Source: Streptomyces sp. 11x1
GTDB lineage: Bacteria; Actinomycetota; Actinomycetes; Streptomycetales; Streptomycetaceae
Length of the DNA stretch: 64,000 nucleotides
Assembly (NCBI RefSeq): GCF_032598905.1
Contig: NZ_CP122458.1
Coordinates: forward strand, 4,030,001 to 4,094,000
Direction: 5' to 3'
This document shows, one piece after another, positions 19,459 to 28,793 of the stretch; position 1 is the first letter of the stretch, and each line of letters starts with the position of its first letter. Below the pieces are notes generated by a model, which worked only from the letters and a program-made list of their open reading frames with translations, was not told the DNA's origin and did no database searches. The position numbers were made by a program, and so were the translations under genes.

Positions 19459-20166
19459 ATGACATTCGTGCAGCTCATCGACTGCAGGACCAGCAGGTTC
19501 GACGAGATGAACCGGCTGATGGACACCTGGGTGGAGCAGACCAAGGGGAAGCGGACCGCGACGCACAGTGTGATCGGGAAGGACCGTTCGGACGGCTCGC
19601 ACTTCGTGGAGATCGTGGAGTTCCCCTCGTACGAGGAGGCGATGCGGAACTCCGGGCTGCCGGAGACGGAGCGGATCTTCCAGGAGATGGTGGCGCTGTG
19701 CGACGAGATGCCCACGTTCACCGATCTGGACGTGGTGCGCGACGAGCAGTTGTACGCGGCGAACGCGCGCAGGTTCTTCGAGACGATCGGGACCGAGGGC
19801 GAACTGCCGCCGCTCGACGATCTGTTGGTCGAGGACTACCACGACCACGATCCGGCCAACCCGCAGGACGCCATCGGCATGGACGCGGTCAGGCGCGAGG
19901 TCGGCATGTGGCGGGCCGCCTTCGACTTCTCGTTCGCGATCGGTGACCAGATCGCGCAGGGTGACCAGGTGTGCACGCGCTGGACGTGGAACGGCACGCA
20001 CCAGGGCGACTTCCTCGGGATCGCGGCCACCGGGCGGGAGGTCACCATGACCGGCACGACGATCCATCGCTTCTCGCCGGACGGGAAGATCGTCGAGGGC
20101 TGGTGGCAGTACGACCGGCTCGGGCTGATGGGGCAGCTGGGCGCGCTCGACGCGCTGGAGCGGTAG
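19459..20166 (+). CDS. Two-domain protein: ABM-like N-terminus, SnoaL-like (ester cyclase) C-terminus
   Basis: 235 residues. Residues 1-100 look like a ferredoxin-fold monooxygenase-type or stress-response domain (MTFVQLIDCRTSRFDEMN and SHFVEIVEFPSYEEAM). Residues 110-235 form an NTF2-like SnoaL/ester-cyclase domain (VEDYHDHDP, CTRWTWNGTHQGDF, KIVEGWWQYDRLGLMGQLG). No substrate can be named. The gene ends 41 bases before a strong bidirectional terminator shared with convergent groEL1. Confidence 0.75.
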   Translation: MTFVQLIDCRTSRFDEMNRLMDTWVEQTKGKRTATHSVIGKDRSDGSHFVEIVEFPSYEEAMRNSGLPETERIFQEMVALCDEMPTFTDLDVVRDEQLYAANARRFFETIGTEGELPPLDDLLVEDYHDHDPANPQDAIGMDAVRREVGMWRAAFDFSFAIGDQIAQGDQVCTRWTWNGTHQGDFLGIAATGREVTMTGTTIHRFSPDGKIVEGWWQYDRLGLMGQLGALDALER

Positions 20167-20207
20167 GCGGCGCCGGAAGCGGTGGGCGAGAGCGGGGACA
20201 TGGGAAC

Positions 20208-20235
20208 GGCCCGGCACCCCGAGGGGTGCCGGGCC
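20208..20235. terminator. Bidirectional terminator between convergent genes
   Basis: Perfect 13-bp inverted repeat GGCCCGGCACCCC / GGGGTGCCGGGCC with a two-base gap, so the real loop opens the inner pairs. It is placed between the stop codons of the SnoaL-like gene and groEL1. Confidence 0.85.
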
Positions 20236-20263
20236 TTCGCCTACGGCTTGCCGACGTCGTACG

Positions 20264-21898
<1,635 letters not shown>

Positions 21899-22036
21899 TC
21901 AGCCCTCTCGGAAAACGTGGGTGAAACGAACTGCGCCCCCGACGCCCGGCTTGTTAGTGGTCGCGGGGGCCAAGGGCGCAGCTCAAAAGCAAGGTGCTTC
22001 GGTGAGGAAGCGGGTGAAGCAGGTGAAGCGGGTGAA

Positions 22037-22345
22037 CTACTTCTCGACGATCGCGAGCACGTCGCGAGCCGAGAGGACGAGGTACTCCTCGCCGTTGTAC
22101 TTCACCTCGGTGCCGCCGTACTTGCTGTACAGCACGATGTCGCCGACGGAGACGTCGAGCGGCAGGCGCTGGCCGTCCTCGAAGCGGCCCGGACCGACGG
22201 CGAGGACGACGCCCTCCTGGGGCTTCTCCTTCGCGGTGTCCGGGATGACCAGGCCAGAGGCGGTGGTCTGCTCGGCGTCGAGCGGCTGGACCACGATGCG
22301 GTCCTCGAGCGGCTTGATGGCAACCTTGGAGCTGGTGGTCGTCAC
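22037..22345 (-). CDS. groES: 10-kDa co-chaperonin GroES
   Basis: 102 residues. It caps the GroEL ring. [22 protein letters not shown], the mobile loop, and [17 protein letters not shown] at the end are characteristic. The start is GTG with a strong GGGGGAGG ribosome site. It is the first gene of the groES-groEL1 operon, with two CIRCE operators and a vegetative promoter upstream. Confidence 0.97.
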   Translation of the reverse strand: MTTTSSKVAIKPLEDRIVVQPLDAEQTTASGLVIPDTAKEKPQEGVVLAVGPGRFEDGQRLPLDVSVGDIVLYSKYGGTEVKYNGEEYLVLSARDVLAIVEK

Positions 22346-22444
22346 GATCCGACCTCCCCCTTCGGAGATCTCACGGGGTTAACTGTCTGAGGTGGCGACC
22401 AGGTGGATCCGTCGTCGCGGGTGCCGGACCTGCCCGTCGCGTTG

Positions 22445-22471
22445 TTGGCACTCTCCAGGGGGGAGTGCCAG
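22445..22471. promoter_or_regulatory. CIRCE operator 1 (HrcA site)
   Basis: TTGGCACTC-N9-GAGTGCCAG. This is the canonical inverted repeat with a 9-base spacer, with G/C in place of A/T at the outer third position. It lies immediately downstream of the -10 box, where bound HrcA would block transcription. Confidence 0.92.
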
Positions 22472-22476
22472 ACCTG

Positions 22477-22506
22477 AGACTATGACCGCGATTAGCACTC
22501 GGTCAA
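22477..22506 (-). promoter_or_regulatory. groES-groEL1 vegetative promoter
   Basis: On the minus strand TTGACC (-35) and TAGTCT (-10) are separated by 18 bases, or 17 with ATAGTC. The -35 lies inside CIRCE operator 2 and the -10 sits between the two operators, so both sites can occlude polymerase. Confidence 0.75.
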
Positions 22507-22518
22507 GCGGACTGCTAA
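22492..22518. promoter_or_regulatory. CIRCE operator 2 (HrcA site)
   Basis: TTAGCACTC-N9-GACTGCTAA matches the CIRCE consensus at all but one base of the second arm. It overlaps the -35 region of the groES promoter. Confidence 0.88.
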
Positions 22519-22551
22519 TCGAGCGGGTTGCGGCGGTCGGTCGTCGCGGTG

Positions 22552-23598
22552 TCAGAGGTAGTCCTCCAGGCGGCCGACCGTCAGTCCCTGCTCCTGGACG
22601 CGGCGCAGCAGCCGGGTCGTCATCTCCGTGAGGGTGGTGCCCTTGAGCTGGTCCGGGCCCCGGAATCCGGCGAGGACGATGTCGCCCGGGCGGAGGCGGT
22701 CGCCGACGGCGTAGCGGAGGTCGTGGATCTGCATGGACGCGCGCCACAGGACCACCGCGGAGAGGCCGCAGTCGGCGGCGGCGCGGAGCGTGGTGGTGTC
22801 GTAGACGCCGTAGGGCGGGCGGAAGAGGGTCGGCCGGACGCCGAAGCGCTGTTTGAGCTTGTTCTGCTGGCCGCAGATCTCGGCGCGCTGCCCGGCGTAC
22901 GGCAGGCCGCGCAGGGCGGTGTGGTCGAGCGTGTGGTTCTGCACGGTGGCGCCGACCGCCCGCAGCCGTGCGAAGTGGCCGTATCCCGGCCCCACGACGC
23001 TGTCCGTCAGGAACATGCTCACCGGCAGCCGCAGTTCGCGCACCATGTCCACGAACCGGGGGTCCTTCTCGGCCCCGTCGTCGTACGTCAGGAAGACGAC
23101 CTTGTCCCGGGTCGGCACCCGGTCCACGACCGGCGGCAGCCCCGGCTCCGCCGCGCGGGGCGCCGGGGGCCGGTCGGGCTTCTCGGGCGCGGGGGCGAGG
23201 GGGGCGGGGAGGCCCCAGCGGCGGTAGGGGGGCGACGCCGGGTGGAGGTGGGGGCGTGCGGGGGACTGCGCGCCGGAGTGGGGAGGTGCGGGACGCGACT
23301 GCATCGCCCCGCCCGCACCCGGGCGCGGGGCGACGGGGCCGGGCTTCATGGGTCCGCTCGCACCCAGGCTAGGGGCGACGGGGCCGGGGTGCGCCGGGGC
23401 GGCAGCGCACCCGGTGAGAAGCAGAGCGGTCAGGGCCGTGAGGGCGGCGACGGCGGCAAGGACGGTCGTGGCCAGGGGGCGGGGGGCTGACGTCCGGGCG
23501 TCGGTGGCGCCCCGCGCACGGCCTGCGCCCCGTCCACGGCCAGCGCCCCACGCACGGCCTATGCCCCACCCACGGCCAGCGCCCCACGCACGCCCCAC
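22552..23598 (-). CDS. Polysaccharide-deacetylase-like lipoprotein (NodB fold) with altered motif 5
   Basis: A lipoprotein with signal hydrophobic stretch and lipobox LTGC, a Pro-rich linker, then a CE4/NodB domain: motif 1 LTYDDGAEKDP, motif 2 NHTLDH, motif 3 FRPPYG. The motif-5 region reads VLAGFRG where the upstream paralogue has VLSHFRG, so the catalytic-base His is missing. The start is uncertain: the only conventional in-frame codons before the signal segment are GTGs inside a tandem repeat, at 23598 and again at 23742. GTG 23598 gives 348 residues with an odd Gly/Arg/Trp-rich leader of about 41 residues. Confidence 0.7.
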   Translation of the reverse strand: MGRAWGAGRGWGIGRAWGAGRGRGAGRARGATDARTSAPRPLATTVLAAVAALTALTALLLTGCAAAPAHPGPVAPSLGASGPMKPGPVAPRPGAGGAMQSRPAPPHSGAQSPARPHLHPASPPYRRWGLPAPLAPAPEKPDRPPAPRAAEPGLPPVVDRVPTRDKVVFLTYDDGAEKDPRFVDMVRELRLPVSMFLTDSVVGPGYGHFARLRAVGATVQNHTLDHTALRGLPYAGQRAEICGQQNKLKQRFGVRPTLFRPPYGVYDTTTLRAAADCGLSAVVLWRASMQIHDLRYAVGDRLRPGDIVLAGFRGPDQLKGTTLTEMTTRLLRRVQEQGLTVGRLEDYL

Positions 23599-23863
23599 GC
23601 CCCACCCACGGGCGGCGCTCCCCCCACGGCCTTCACACCGCCCACGGCCTGCGCTCTCCGCACGGCCCGCACGCCGCCCACAGGCCGCGCTCCCCTCGCG
23701 GCCTGCGCCCCGCCCACGGCCAGCGCCCCACGCACGCCCCACGCCCCACCCGTGGGCGGCGCTCCCCCCACGGCCTTCACACCGCCCACGGCCTGCGCTC
23801 TCCGCACGGCCCGCACGCCGCCCACAGGCCTCGCTCCCCTCGCGGCCTGCGCCCCGCCCACGA
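23521..23863. repeat. 144-bp tandem repeat plus shorter degenerate units
   Basis: A 144-bp unit starting near 23571 is repeated almost perfectly from 23715. Fragments with a period of about 36-39 bp (CACGGCCAGCGCCCCACGCA) precede it at 23535-23570. The unit is 48 codons long and the minus-strand frame stays open through both copies. It fills most of the 23599-23969 gap between the two deacetylase-like genes and overlaps the only usable starts of the downstream one. Confidence 0.88.
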
Positions 23864-23969
23864 CATGCACCCCACCCGCGGCGTACGCCCAGCGCACCCG
23901 GACCGCGCCCCCCGCCCCGAACAGGTCTCCACCCGCCCCGGACCGGTCCCCGCCCGCCCCCGTAGGCCC

Positions 23970-25007
23970 TCACAGGTAGTCCTCCAGCCTTGCCACCGCG
24001 TAGCCCTCGGCGGTGACCAGGTTCAGGAAGTGGCGGATCATGTCGGGCATGGTGCCCTTCCAGTCCGACGTGCCCCGGAAGTGGCTGAGGACGATGTCGC
24101 CGGGGCGGAGTTCGCGGTCCGACTCGCGGTAGTCCCAGCGGTCGACGAAGACCTCCTCGTTCCAGAGCGGGACGGCCTTGACCCCGCAGGTCGCGGCGGC
24201 GCGCAGGGTGTCCCGGTCGTAGCTGCCGTACGGCGGCCGGAAGAGGGTTGGCCGGGTGCCGTACCGCTTCTCCATCACGTCCTGCATGCCGCAGATCTCG
24301 TGCTTCTGGGCGGCGTAGGAGAGCGGGGGCAGGTGGCGATGGCGGAGGGTGTGGTTGTGGAGGGCGGCGCCACGGTCCCGCATCCGCGCGAAGTAGCCGT
24401 AGTCCTCCTTGATCAGGTAGTCGCTGAGGAAGGCGGTGTACGGGATCCGCAGGTCGGTCATCATCCGCAGGAACGCGGGGTCCTTCTCGGCGCCGTCGTC
24501 GATGGTGAGGAAGACGACCTTGTGGCGGGTGGGGACGGTGGTGAAGACCGGGGGGAGGCCGTCCTCCGCGTGCCCGTCGACCTCGAACCCCTCGCGGGTC
24601 CTGAGCTCCGGCTTCCGCACCGGCGGCGCGGGCGCGCTCAGCGGCACCTTCGCCAGCCCCCAGCGCTTCGCGGCGGCGACCCGCGCGGCGTGCGCCCGGC
24701 GCACCTTCCCGGCGTACGCGTCGAGGGCGCGTGCGGCGGGCGCGTCGAGGCGCCGCTGTCCGTGCTGCCGCGCCCCGCCCTGCTGGCCGTGGGCGGGTTC
24801 GGCGGTCCCGGCGGTCGCCCCGGCCTCGGCGGCACCTCGCCGCCCGGCGGAGCCCCGCTCCAAGGCCTCCTCGGCGCCTTCCCCGCCGCATCCGGACACC
24901 ACTGCCGCGACGGCGAGCAGCGCGACGCAGCCCCGGACACCGCCCCACCCCCTCCGGAGACCCGCCCGCTTCGCACTCTTTACATCATTTTGTCGTACGA
25001 ATCGCAT
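23970..25007 (-). CDS. Polysaccharide deacetylase family lipoprotein (CE4/NodB)
   Basis: 345 residues. The lipoprotein signal ends in lipobox VSGC; a charged, Ala-rich region about 110 residues long leads to the NodB domain: motif 1 LTIDDGAEKDP, motif 2 NHTLRH, motif 3 FRPPYGSYD, motif 5 VLSHF. Catalytic Asp and His positions look intact, so N-deacetylation of chitin- or peptidoglycan-like sugars outside the membrane is plausible. It shares the ending RLEDYL with the downstream paralogue, pointing to a tandem duplication. Start ATG at 25007 is taken because a Lys/Arg-rich n-region and hydrophobic core follow. Confidence 0.85.
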   Translation of the reverse strand: MRFVRQNDVKSAKRAGLRRGWGGVRGCVALLAVAAVVSGCGGEGAEEALERGSAGRRGAAEAGATAGTAEPAHGQQGGARQHGQRRLDAPAARALDAYAGKVRRAHAARVAAAKRWGLAKVPLSAPAPPVRKPELRTREGFEVDGHAEDGLPPVFTTVPTRHKVVFLTIDDGAEKDPAFLRMMTDLRIPYTAFLSDYLIKEDYGYFARMRDRGAALHNHTLRHRHLPPLSYAAQKHEICGMQDVMEKRYGTRPTLFRPPYGSYDRDTLRAAATCGVKAVPLWNEEVFVDRWDYRESDRELRPGDIVLSHFRGTSDWKGTMPDMIRHFLNLVTAEGYAVARLEDYL

Positions 25008-25182
25008 GGCGCCGCATCCTCGCAGGGCGGACCGCCTCCACCGCCCCGACACCGCCACGGTTCCCCCCACCATCCACCGTCTGGCCCACCCCACCCTCCC
25101 CTCGCCCCGCACCTCCCTCTCCTTGGCCCGGACCGCCCTCCCCCCTGGCCCCGGCCCCGCCCCCCTGACCGACAATGACCCG

Positions 25183-26379
25183 GTGAACGACCTCGACCCC
25201 GCCACCTTCCTGGCCCCCCTCCTCACCTCCGAGGGCCGCGCCCTCCTCGACGAGGTACGCGACACCGAGCCGGCCCGGGAGCTGGCCGTGGCGACCCGGC
25301 TGCGCCGCGACCACCCAGCCGAACTGGTCTCGGCGGCGCTGGCCCAGGCCCGGCTGCGGCAGCGGGCGGCGGCGAAGTTCGGCGCGACGGACGCGGGGCG
25401 GATGTTCTTCACGCCGAACGGGGTCGAGCAGTCGACCAGGACGAGCGTGGCGACGTACCGGGCCGAGTGCCTCCGGGCGCTGGGCGTGCGCTCGGTGGCC
25501 GATCTGTGCTGCGGGATCGGCGGGGACGCGATCGCGATCGCGCGCGCCGGGATCCGGGTGCTGGCCGTCGACCGCGACCCGCTGACCGTGGCGGTGGCCC
25601 GCGCCAACACCGACGCGCTCGGGCTGGCCGAGCTGATCGAGGTGCGTGAGGCGGATGTGACGGAGGTGGACACGGACGGGTACGACGCCGTGTTCGTCGA
25701 CCCGGCCCGGCGTTCCTCCAAGCGCGGCCGGATCTTCGACCCGGAGGCCTACTCCCCTCCCCTGTCCTGGGCCGTGTCGGCCGCGCTGAAGGCCCCGCTC
25801 GGCGCGCTGAAGATCGCGCCGGGCATCCCGCACGAGGCGATCCCGCCGGAGGCCGAGGCCGAGTGGATCTCCGACGGCGGGGACGTGAAGGAGGCCGTGC
25901 TCTGGTTCCGGGCGGACGGGACGCCGGGGGCGCGGCGGGCGATGCTGCTGCCCGCCGGGGCAGGTGTCCACGCCACCCCCGCGACGATGCTGCCCGACCC
26001 GCCGGTCCGTCCGGTGGGCCGGTATCTGTACGAGCCCGACGGCGCCGTCATCCGCGCCCATCTGGTCGCCGAGGTCGCCGAGGAACTGGAGGGCGGGCTG
26101 ATCGACCCCACGATCGCCTACGTCACGGCCGACGAGCACCGTGTCACCCCGTACGCGGCGGCGTACGAGATCACCGACCAACTGCCCTTCAACGTGAAGA
26201 AGTTGAAGGCCCTGCTGCGCGAGCGGGAGGTCGGCATCCTCACGGTGAAGAAGCGGGGGTCGGCCGTCGAGCCGGAGGAACTGCGCAGGAAGGTCAAGCC
26301 GCAGGGCCGCAACTCGGCCACGGTCTTCCTGACCCGGGTGGCCGGAGCCCCCACCATGCTGATCGGCCACCCGGCGTAG
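25183..26379 (+). CDS. Class I SAM-dependent methyltransferase with THUMP-like C-terminus
   Basis: 398 residues. The SAM-binding motif is DLCCGIGGDAIAIA, followed by acidic VLAVDRDP; DPARRSSKRGRIF forms the catalytic-type loop. The C-terminal 90 residues (LPFNVKKLKALLREREVG and KPQGRNSATVFLTRV) match the THUMP-like domain found with this family, suggesting an RNA substrate. The start is GTG at 25183; the frame is open far upstream but with non-coding composition. It is divergent from the deacetylase-like lipoprotein gene. The precise target is unknown. Confidence 0.82.
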   Translation: MNDLDPATFLAPLLTSEGRALLDEVRDTEPARELAVATRLRRDHPAELVSAALAQARLRQRAAAKFGATDAGRMFFTPNGVEQSTRTSVATYRAECLRALGVRSVADLCCGIGGDAIAIARAGIRVLAVDRDPLTVAVARANTDALGLAELIEVREADVTEVDTDGYDAVFVDPARRSSKRGRIFDPEAYSPPLSWAVSAALKAPLGALKIAPGIPHEAIPPEAEAEWISDGGDVKEAVLWFRADGTPGARRAMLLPAGAGVHATPATMLPDPPVRPVGRYLYEPDGAVIRAHLVAEVAEELEGGLIDPTIAYVTADEHRVTPYAAAYEITDQLPFNVKKLKALLREREVGILTVKKRGSAVEPEELRRKVKPQGRNSATVFLTRVAGAPTMLIGHPA

Positions 26380-26746
26380 GGGGGCGGGCTTCGCCGGGGG
26401 TACCGCCGACGGGTTCCGCCGGGGGTACCGCGCCGTGCCGTCGCCGCCCGTGGGGCTGCCGGTCGCACGGCTGTCCCGGCCCGTGACAAGCCGCGATCGC
26501 GGCCGTCGTGCCCGGCCGACCCAGCGTGCGGCTCCTCGGTCCTCCCTGCGGCTCATCACGGCCCCCGGCGCGGCCCGGCGCGGCTTCCTCGGGCACCCTC
26601 GCGGCTCGTCAAAGGCCCGTCGTTGCGCAGGGCCCTCGGTGCCCCGCACACGGAGCAGCCGCGCATCGACGCGTCCCCAGCCCTCAGCGCGCGGCCCAAC
26701 CGCTCCTCGCCCCAACTCCTCGCGCCCCCACTCCTCATCCCGCCTC
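26380..26746. other. Convergent intergenic region without a gene
   Basis: This lies between the stop codons of the methyltransferase and the ECF42 sigma gene. It begins with a short direct repeat CGCCGGGGGTACCGC (about 26392 and 26417). No reading frame with coding-like composition or known domain was found. Confidence 0.6.
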
Positions 26747-28135
26747 TCAGCCCCCTGTCGGCCAGCCCCCTTCACCGGCCCCTCGGTCGTCCTCCTCCGC
26801 CCGCGCCAGCAGCAGTTCGCGCTCGCGTTCGTTGCGGGTCAGGCCCGCCGCCCGCAGGAACTCCGCTCTGGCCTCCTCCGTGCGGCCCAGGCGACGGAGC
26901 AGGTCTCCTCGGACGCTCGGGAGCAAGTGGTAGTCGCGCAGGGCCGGTTCGGCGGTGAGGGCGTCCACGATCTCCAGGGCGGCGCCGGGGCCCTCGGCCA
27001 TCGAGACGGCGACCGCGCGGTTCAGTTCGACGACGGGCGACGGGGCGCGCGCGGCCAGCAGGGCGTACAGCGTGGCGATCCTCGGCCAGTCCGTCTCCTC
27101 GTAGGTGTGCGCCTGCGCGTGGCACGCGGCGATGGCCGCCTGGAGGGCGTACGGGCCCGGCGCGCCGTGCGCGGCGGGCGTGGCACGGCCGAGCGCGGTG
27201 AAGCCCCGGGCGATGAGGAGGCGGTTCCAGCGGCGGCGGTCCTGGTCCCGCAGCAGGACCGGCTCCCCGGCGGGCCCCGTGCGGGTCACCGCCCGCGACT
27301 CCTGAAGCTCCAGCAGGGCCACCAGGCCGTGCACTTCGGGCTCCTTGGGCATCAACTGGGCCAGGACGCGCGCCAGTCGGAGGGCGTCCTCGCAGAGCGC
27401 CGGGCGCAGCAGGTCGTCGCCGGCGGTGGCCGCGTACCCCTCGTTGAAGATCAGGTAGATGACTTCGAGCACCGAGTCGAGGCGGGCCTCGCGGTCGGGG
27501 CCGTACGGCACTTCGAAGGCGACGTTCTTCGTGGCCAGCGTGCGCTTGGCACGGACGACGCGCTGGGCGATCGTCGGCTCGGGGGTCAGGAAGGCGCGGG
27601 CGATCTCGGTGGTGGTCAGGCCGCCGAGGAGGCGCAGGGTGAGGGCGATGCGGGCCTCGGCGGACAGCACCGGGTGGCAGGCCGTGAAGACCAGGCGGAG
27701 CAGGTCGTCGTCGATGTCGTCCGGGTCGGACGGCTGGTCGAGGTACGGCCCCGCCGCCTCCAGGTCCCGCCCCACCTCGGCGAGCTTGCGCGCGTACCGC
27801 TCACGGCGGCGCACGAGGTCGATCGCCCGGTGCTTGGCCGTGGCCGTCAGCCAGGCCCCCGGGTTGTCCGGCACCCCGTCCCTCGGCCACTGCTCCAGCG
27901 CCGCGACCAGCGCGTCCTGCGCCAGCTCCTCCGCGATGCCGACGTCCCGCACGATCCGAGCGACACCGGCGATGACTCTGGGCGACTCGATCCGGAAGAC
28001 GGTCTCGATGGCCGTGTCCGGGTTCTTCTCCGAGCCCGGATCCCTTTCCGAGGCCGGGCCCCTCTCCGCGTCCGGGCCTCCCTCCGGGTCCGGGTCCGGG
28101 TCGGGCGTGCTGTCCGTGGTGGGCTGTGGAGTCAC
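26747..28135 (-). CDS. ECF42-type RNA polymerase sigma factor with C-terminal TPR-like domain
   Basis: 462 residues. Sigma region 2 (ARIVRDVGIAEELAQDALVAALEQWP, read in parts) is followed by region 4 (LTTTEIARAFLTPEPTIAQRVVRAK) and a C-terminal extension of about 200 residues (LIFNEGYAAT, ELNRAVAVSMAEGP, LRRLGRTEEARAEFLRA) with TPR-like helices. This is the ECF42 layout, in which the extension rather than an anti-sigma factor controls activity. ECF42 genes lie beside DGPF proteins, and one is found just upstream. The start is GTG; the first 40 residues are a low-complexity acidic and Pro-rich leader. Confidence 0.88.
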   Translation of the reverse strand: MTPQPTTDSTPDPDPDPEGGPDAERGPASERDPGSEKNPDTAIETVFRIESPRVIAGVARIVRDVGIAEELAQDALVAALEQWPRDGVPDNPGAWLTATAKHRAIDLVRRRERYARKLAEVGRDLEAAGPYLDQPSDPDDIDDDLLRLVFTACHPVLSAEARIALTLRLLGGLTTTEIARAFLTPEPTIAQRVVRAKRTLATKNVAFEVPYGPDREARLDSVLEVIYLIFNEGYAATAGDDLLRPALCEDALRLARVLAQLMPKEPEVHGLVALLELQESRAVTRTGPAGEPVLLRDQDRRRWNRLLIARGFTALGRATPAAHGAPGPYALQAAIAACHAQAHTYEETDWPRIATLYALLAARAPSPVVELNRAVAVSMAEGPGAALEIVDALTAEPALRDYHLLPSVRGDLLRRLGRTEEARAEFLRAAGLTRNERERELLLARAEEDDRGAGEGGWPTGG

Positions 28136-28186
28136 AGCCCACCATCAGACACGACATCCCCGGCGTCCGAGAAGCGGCGGCCCCGC

Positions 28187-28280
28187 CGGCGGACCCGGCC
28201 GCACGGACCAGACCCGACCGGCGGACCCAGCCCCACAGACCAGACCCGACCGGCGGACCCGGCCGGACAAGTTCACCCGA
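28187..28280. repeat. 32-bp tandem repeat between the ECF42 and DGPF genes
   Basis: Three units starting at 28187, 28219 and 28251 share CGGCGGACCC and, in the first two, ACCAGACCCGAC. A shortened fourth unit starts near 28281. It lies directly upstream of the sigma gene start and downstream of the DGPF stop, so it may affect read-through or translation. Confidence 0.8.
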
Positions 28281-28299
28281 CGGACCCGGCCGGACGGGC

Positions 28300-28656
28300 T
28301 CAGCCCTCCGCGATCTCCCGCACCTCGCACGTCACCGTCCAGTGCTCCTCGTGCACCTTCAGGAACCGCTGGGTCCACTCGATCGCCTCGGCCATGTCCT
28401 TGCACTGCATCAGCGCGTAGCCGCCGACGACCTCCTTGGACTCGGTGAACGGCCCGTCCGTGACGGAGAGCTTCCCGCCCTCCCAGCGCACCCTCTTGCC
28501 CTGGGCGGTCGGCGTCAGCCCGGCGGTGTCGAGCATGACCCCGGCCTTGGTGATCTCCTCCAGCAGCTCCCCCATCCGCTGCATCAGCTCGGGGCTGGGA
28601 CCCTCGGCGGGGGCGGTCTTCTCGTCGATCTGAACCAGCGACAGATAGCGCGGCAT
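28300..28656 (-). CDS. DGPF/YCII-family protein, ECF42 partner
   Basis: 118 residues with a YciI-like ferredoxin fold. The family signature VTDGPFTESKE is present, with GGYALMQCKDMAEAIEW following. Start ATG at 28656 gives MPRYLSLVQIDEK, the usual opening. In other actinobacteria the DGPF genes are targets of the adjacent ECF42 sigma factor. The molecular role is unknown; a YciI-like enzymatic or sensory function has been suggested for the fold. It is followed by the ECF42 gene 164 bp downstream. Confidence 0.88.
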   Translation of the reverse strand: MPRYLSLVQIDEKTAPAEGPSPELMQRMGELLEEITKAGVMLDTAGLTPTAQGKRVRWEGGKLSVTDGPFTESKEVVGGYALMQCKDMAEAIEWTQRFLKVHEEHWTVTCEVREIAEG

Positions 28657-28793
28657 GGTGGCTCCTACGGCATCGGCGGGCGGGGGCTTTCCCCGACTCT
28701 CACCCCTACGTCGAACGACCGCACCCCGGATCGACACGGCCGGCGAACTTCTTCAAAATCTTTCTCGCCGCCGCCTCGGCGATCCCTTCGCCC

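Noticed and set aside
23521..23863. CRISPR-like array
   Set aside because: Units are adjacent without unique spacers, 144 bp long, and no cas genes are present; a simple tandem repeat.
24985..26775. Long minus-strand frame opposite the methyltransferase
   Set aside because: Shadow of the methyltransferase gene; no signature of its own.
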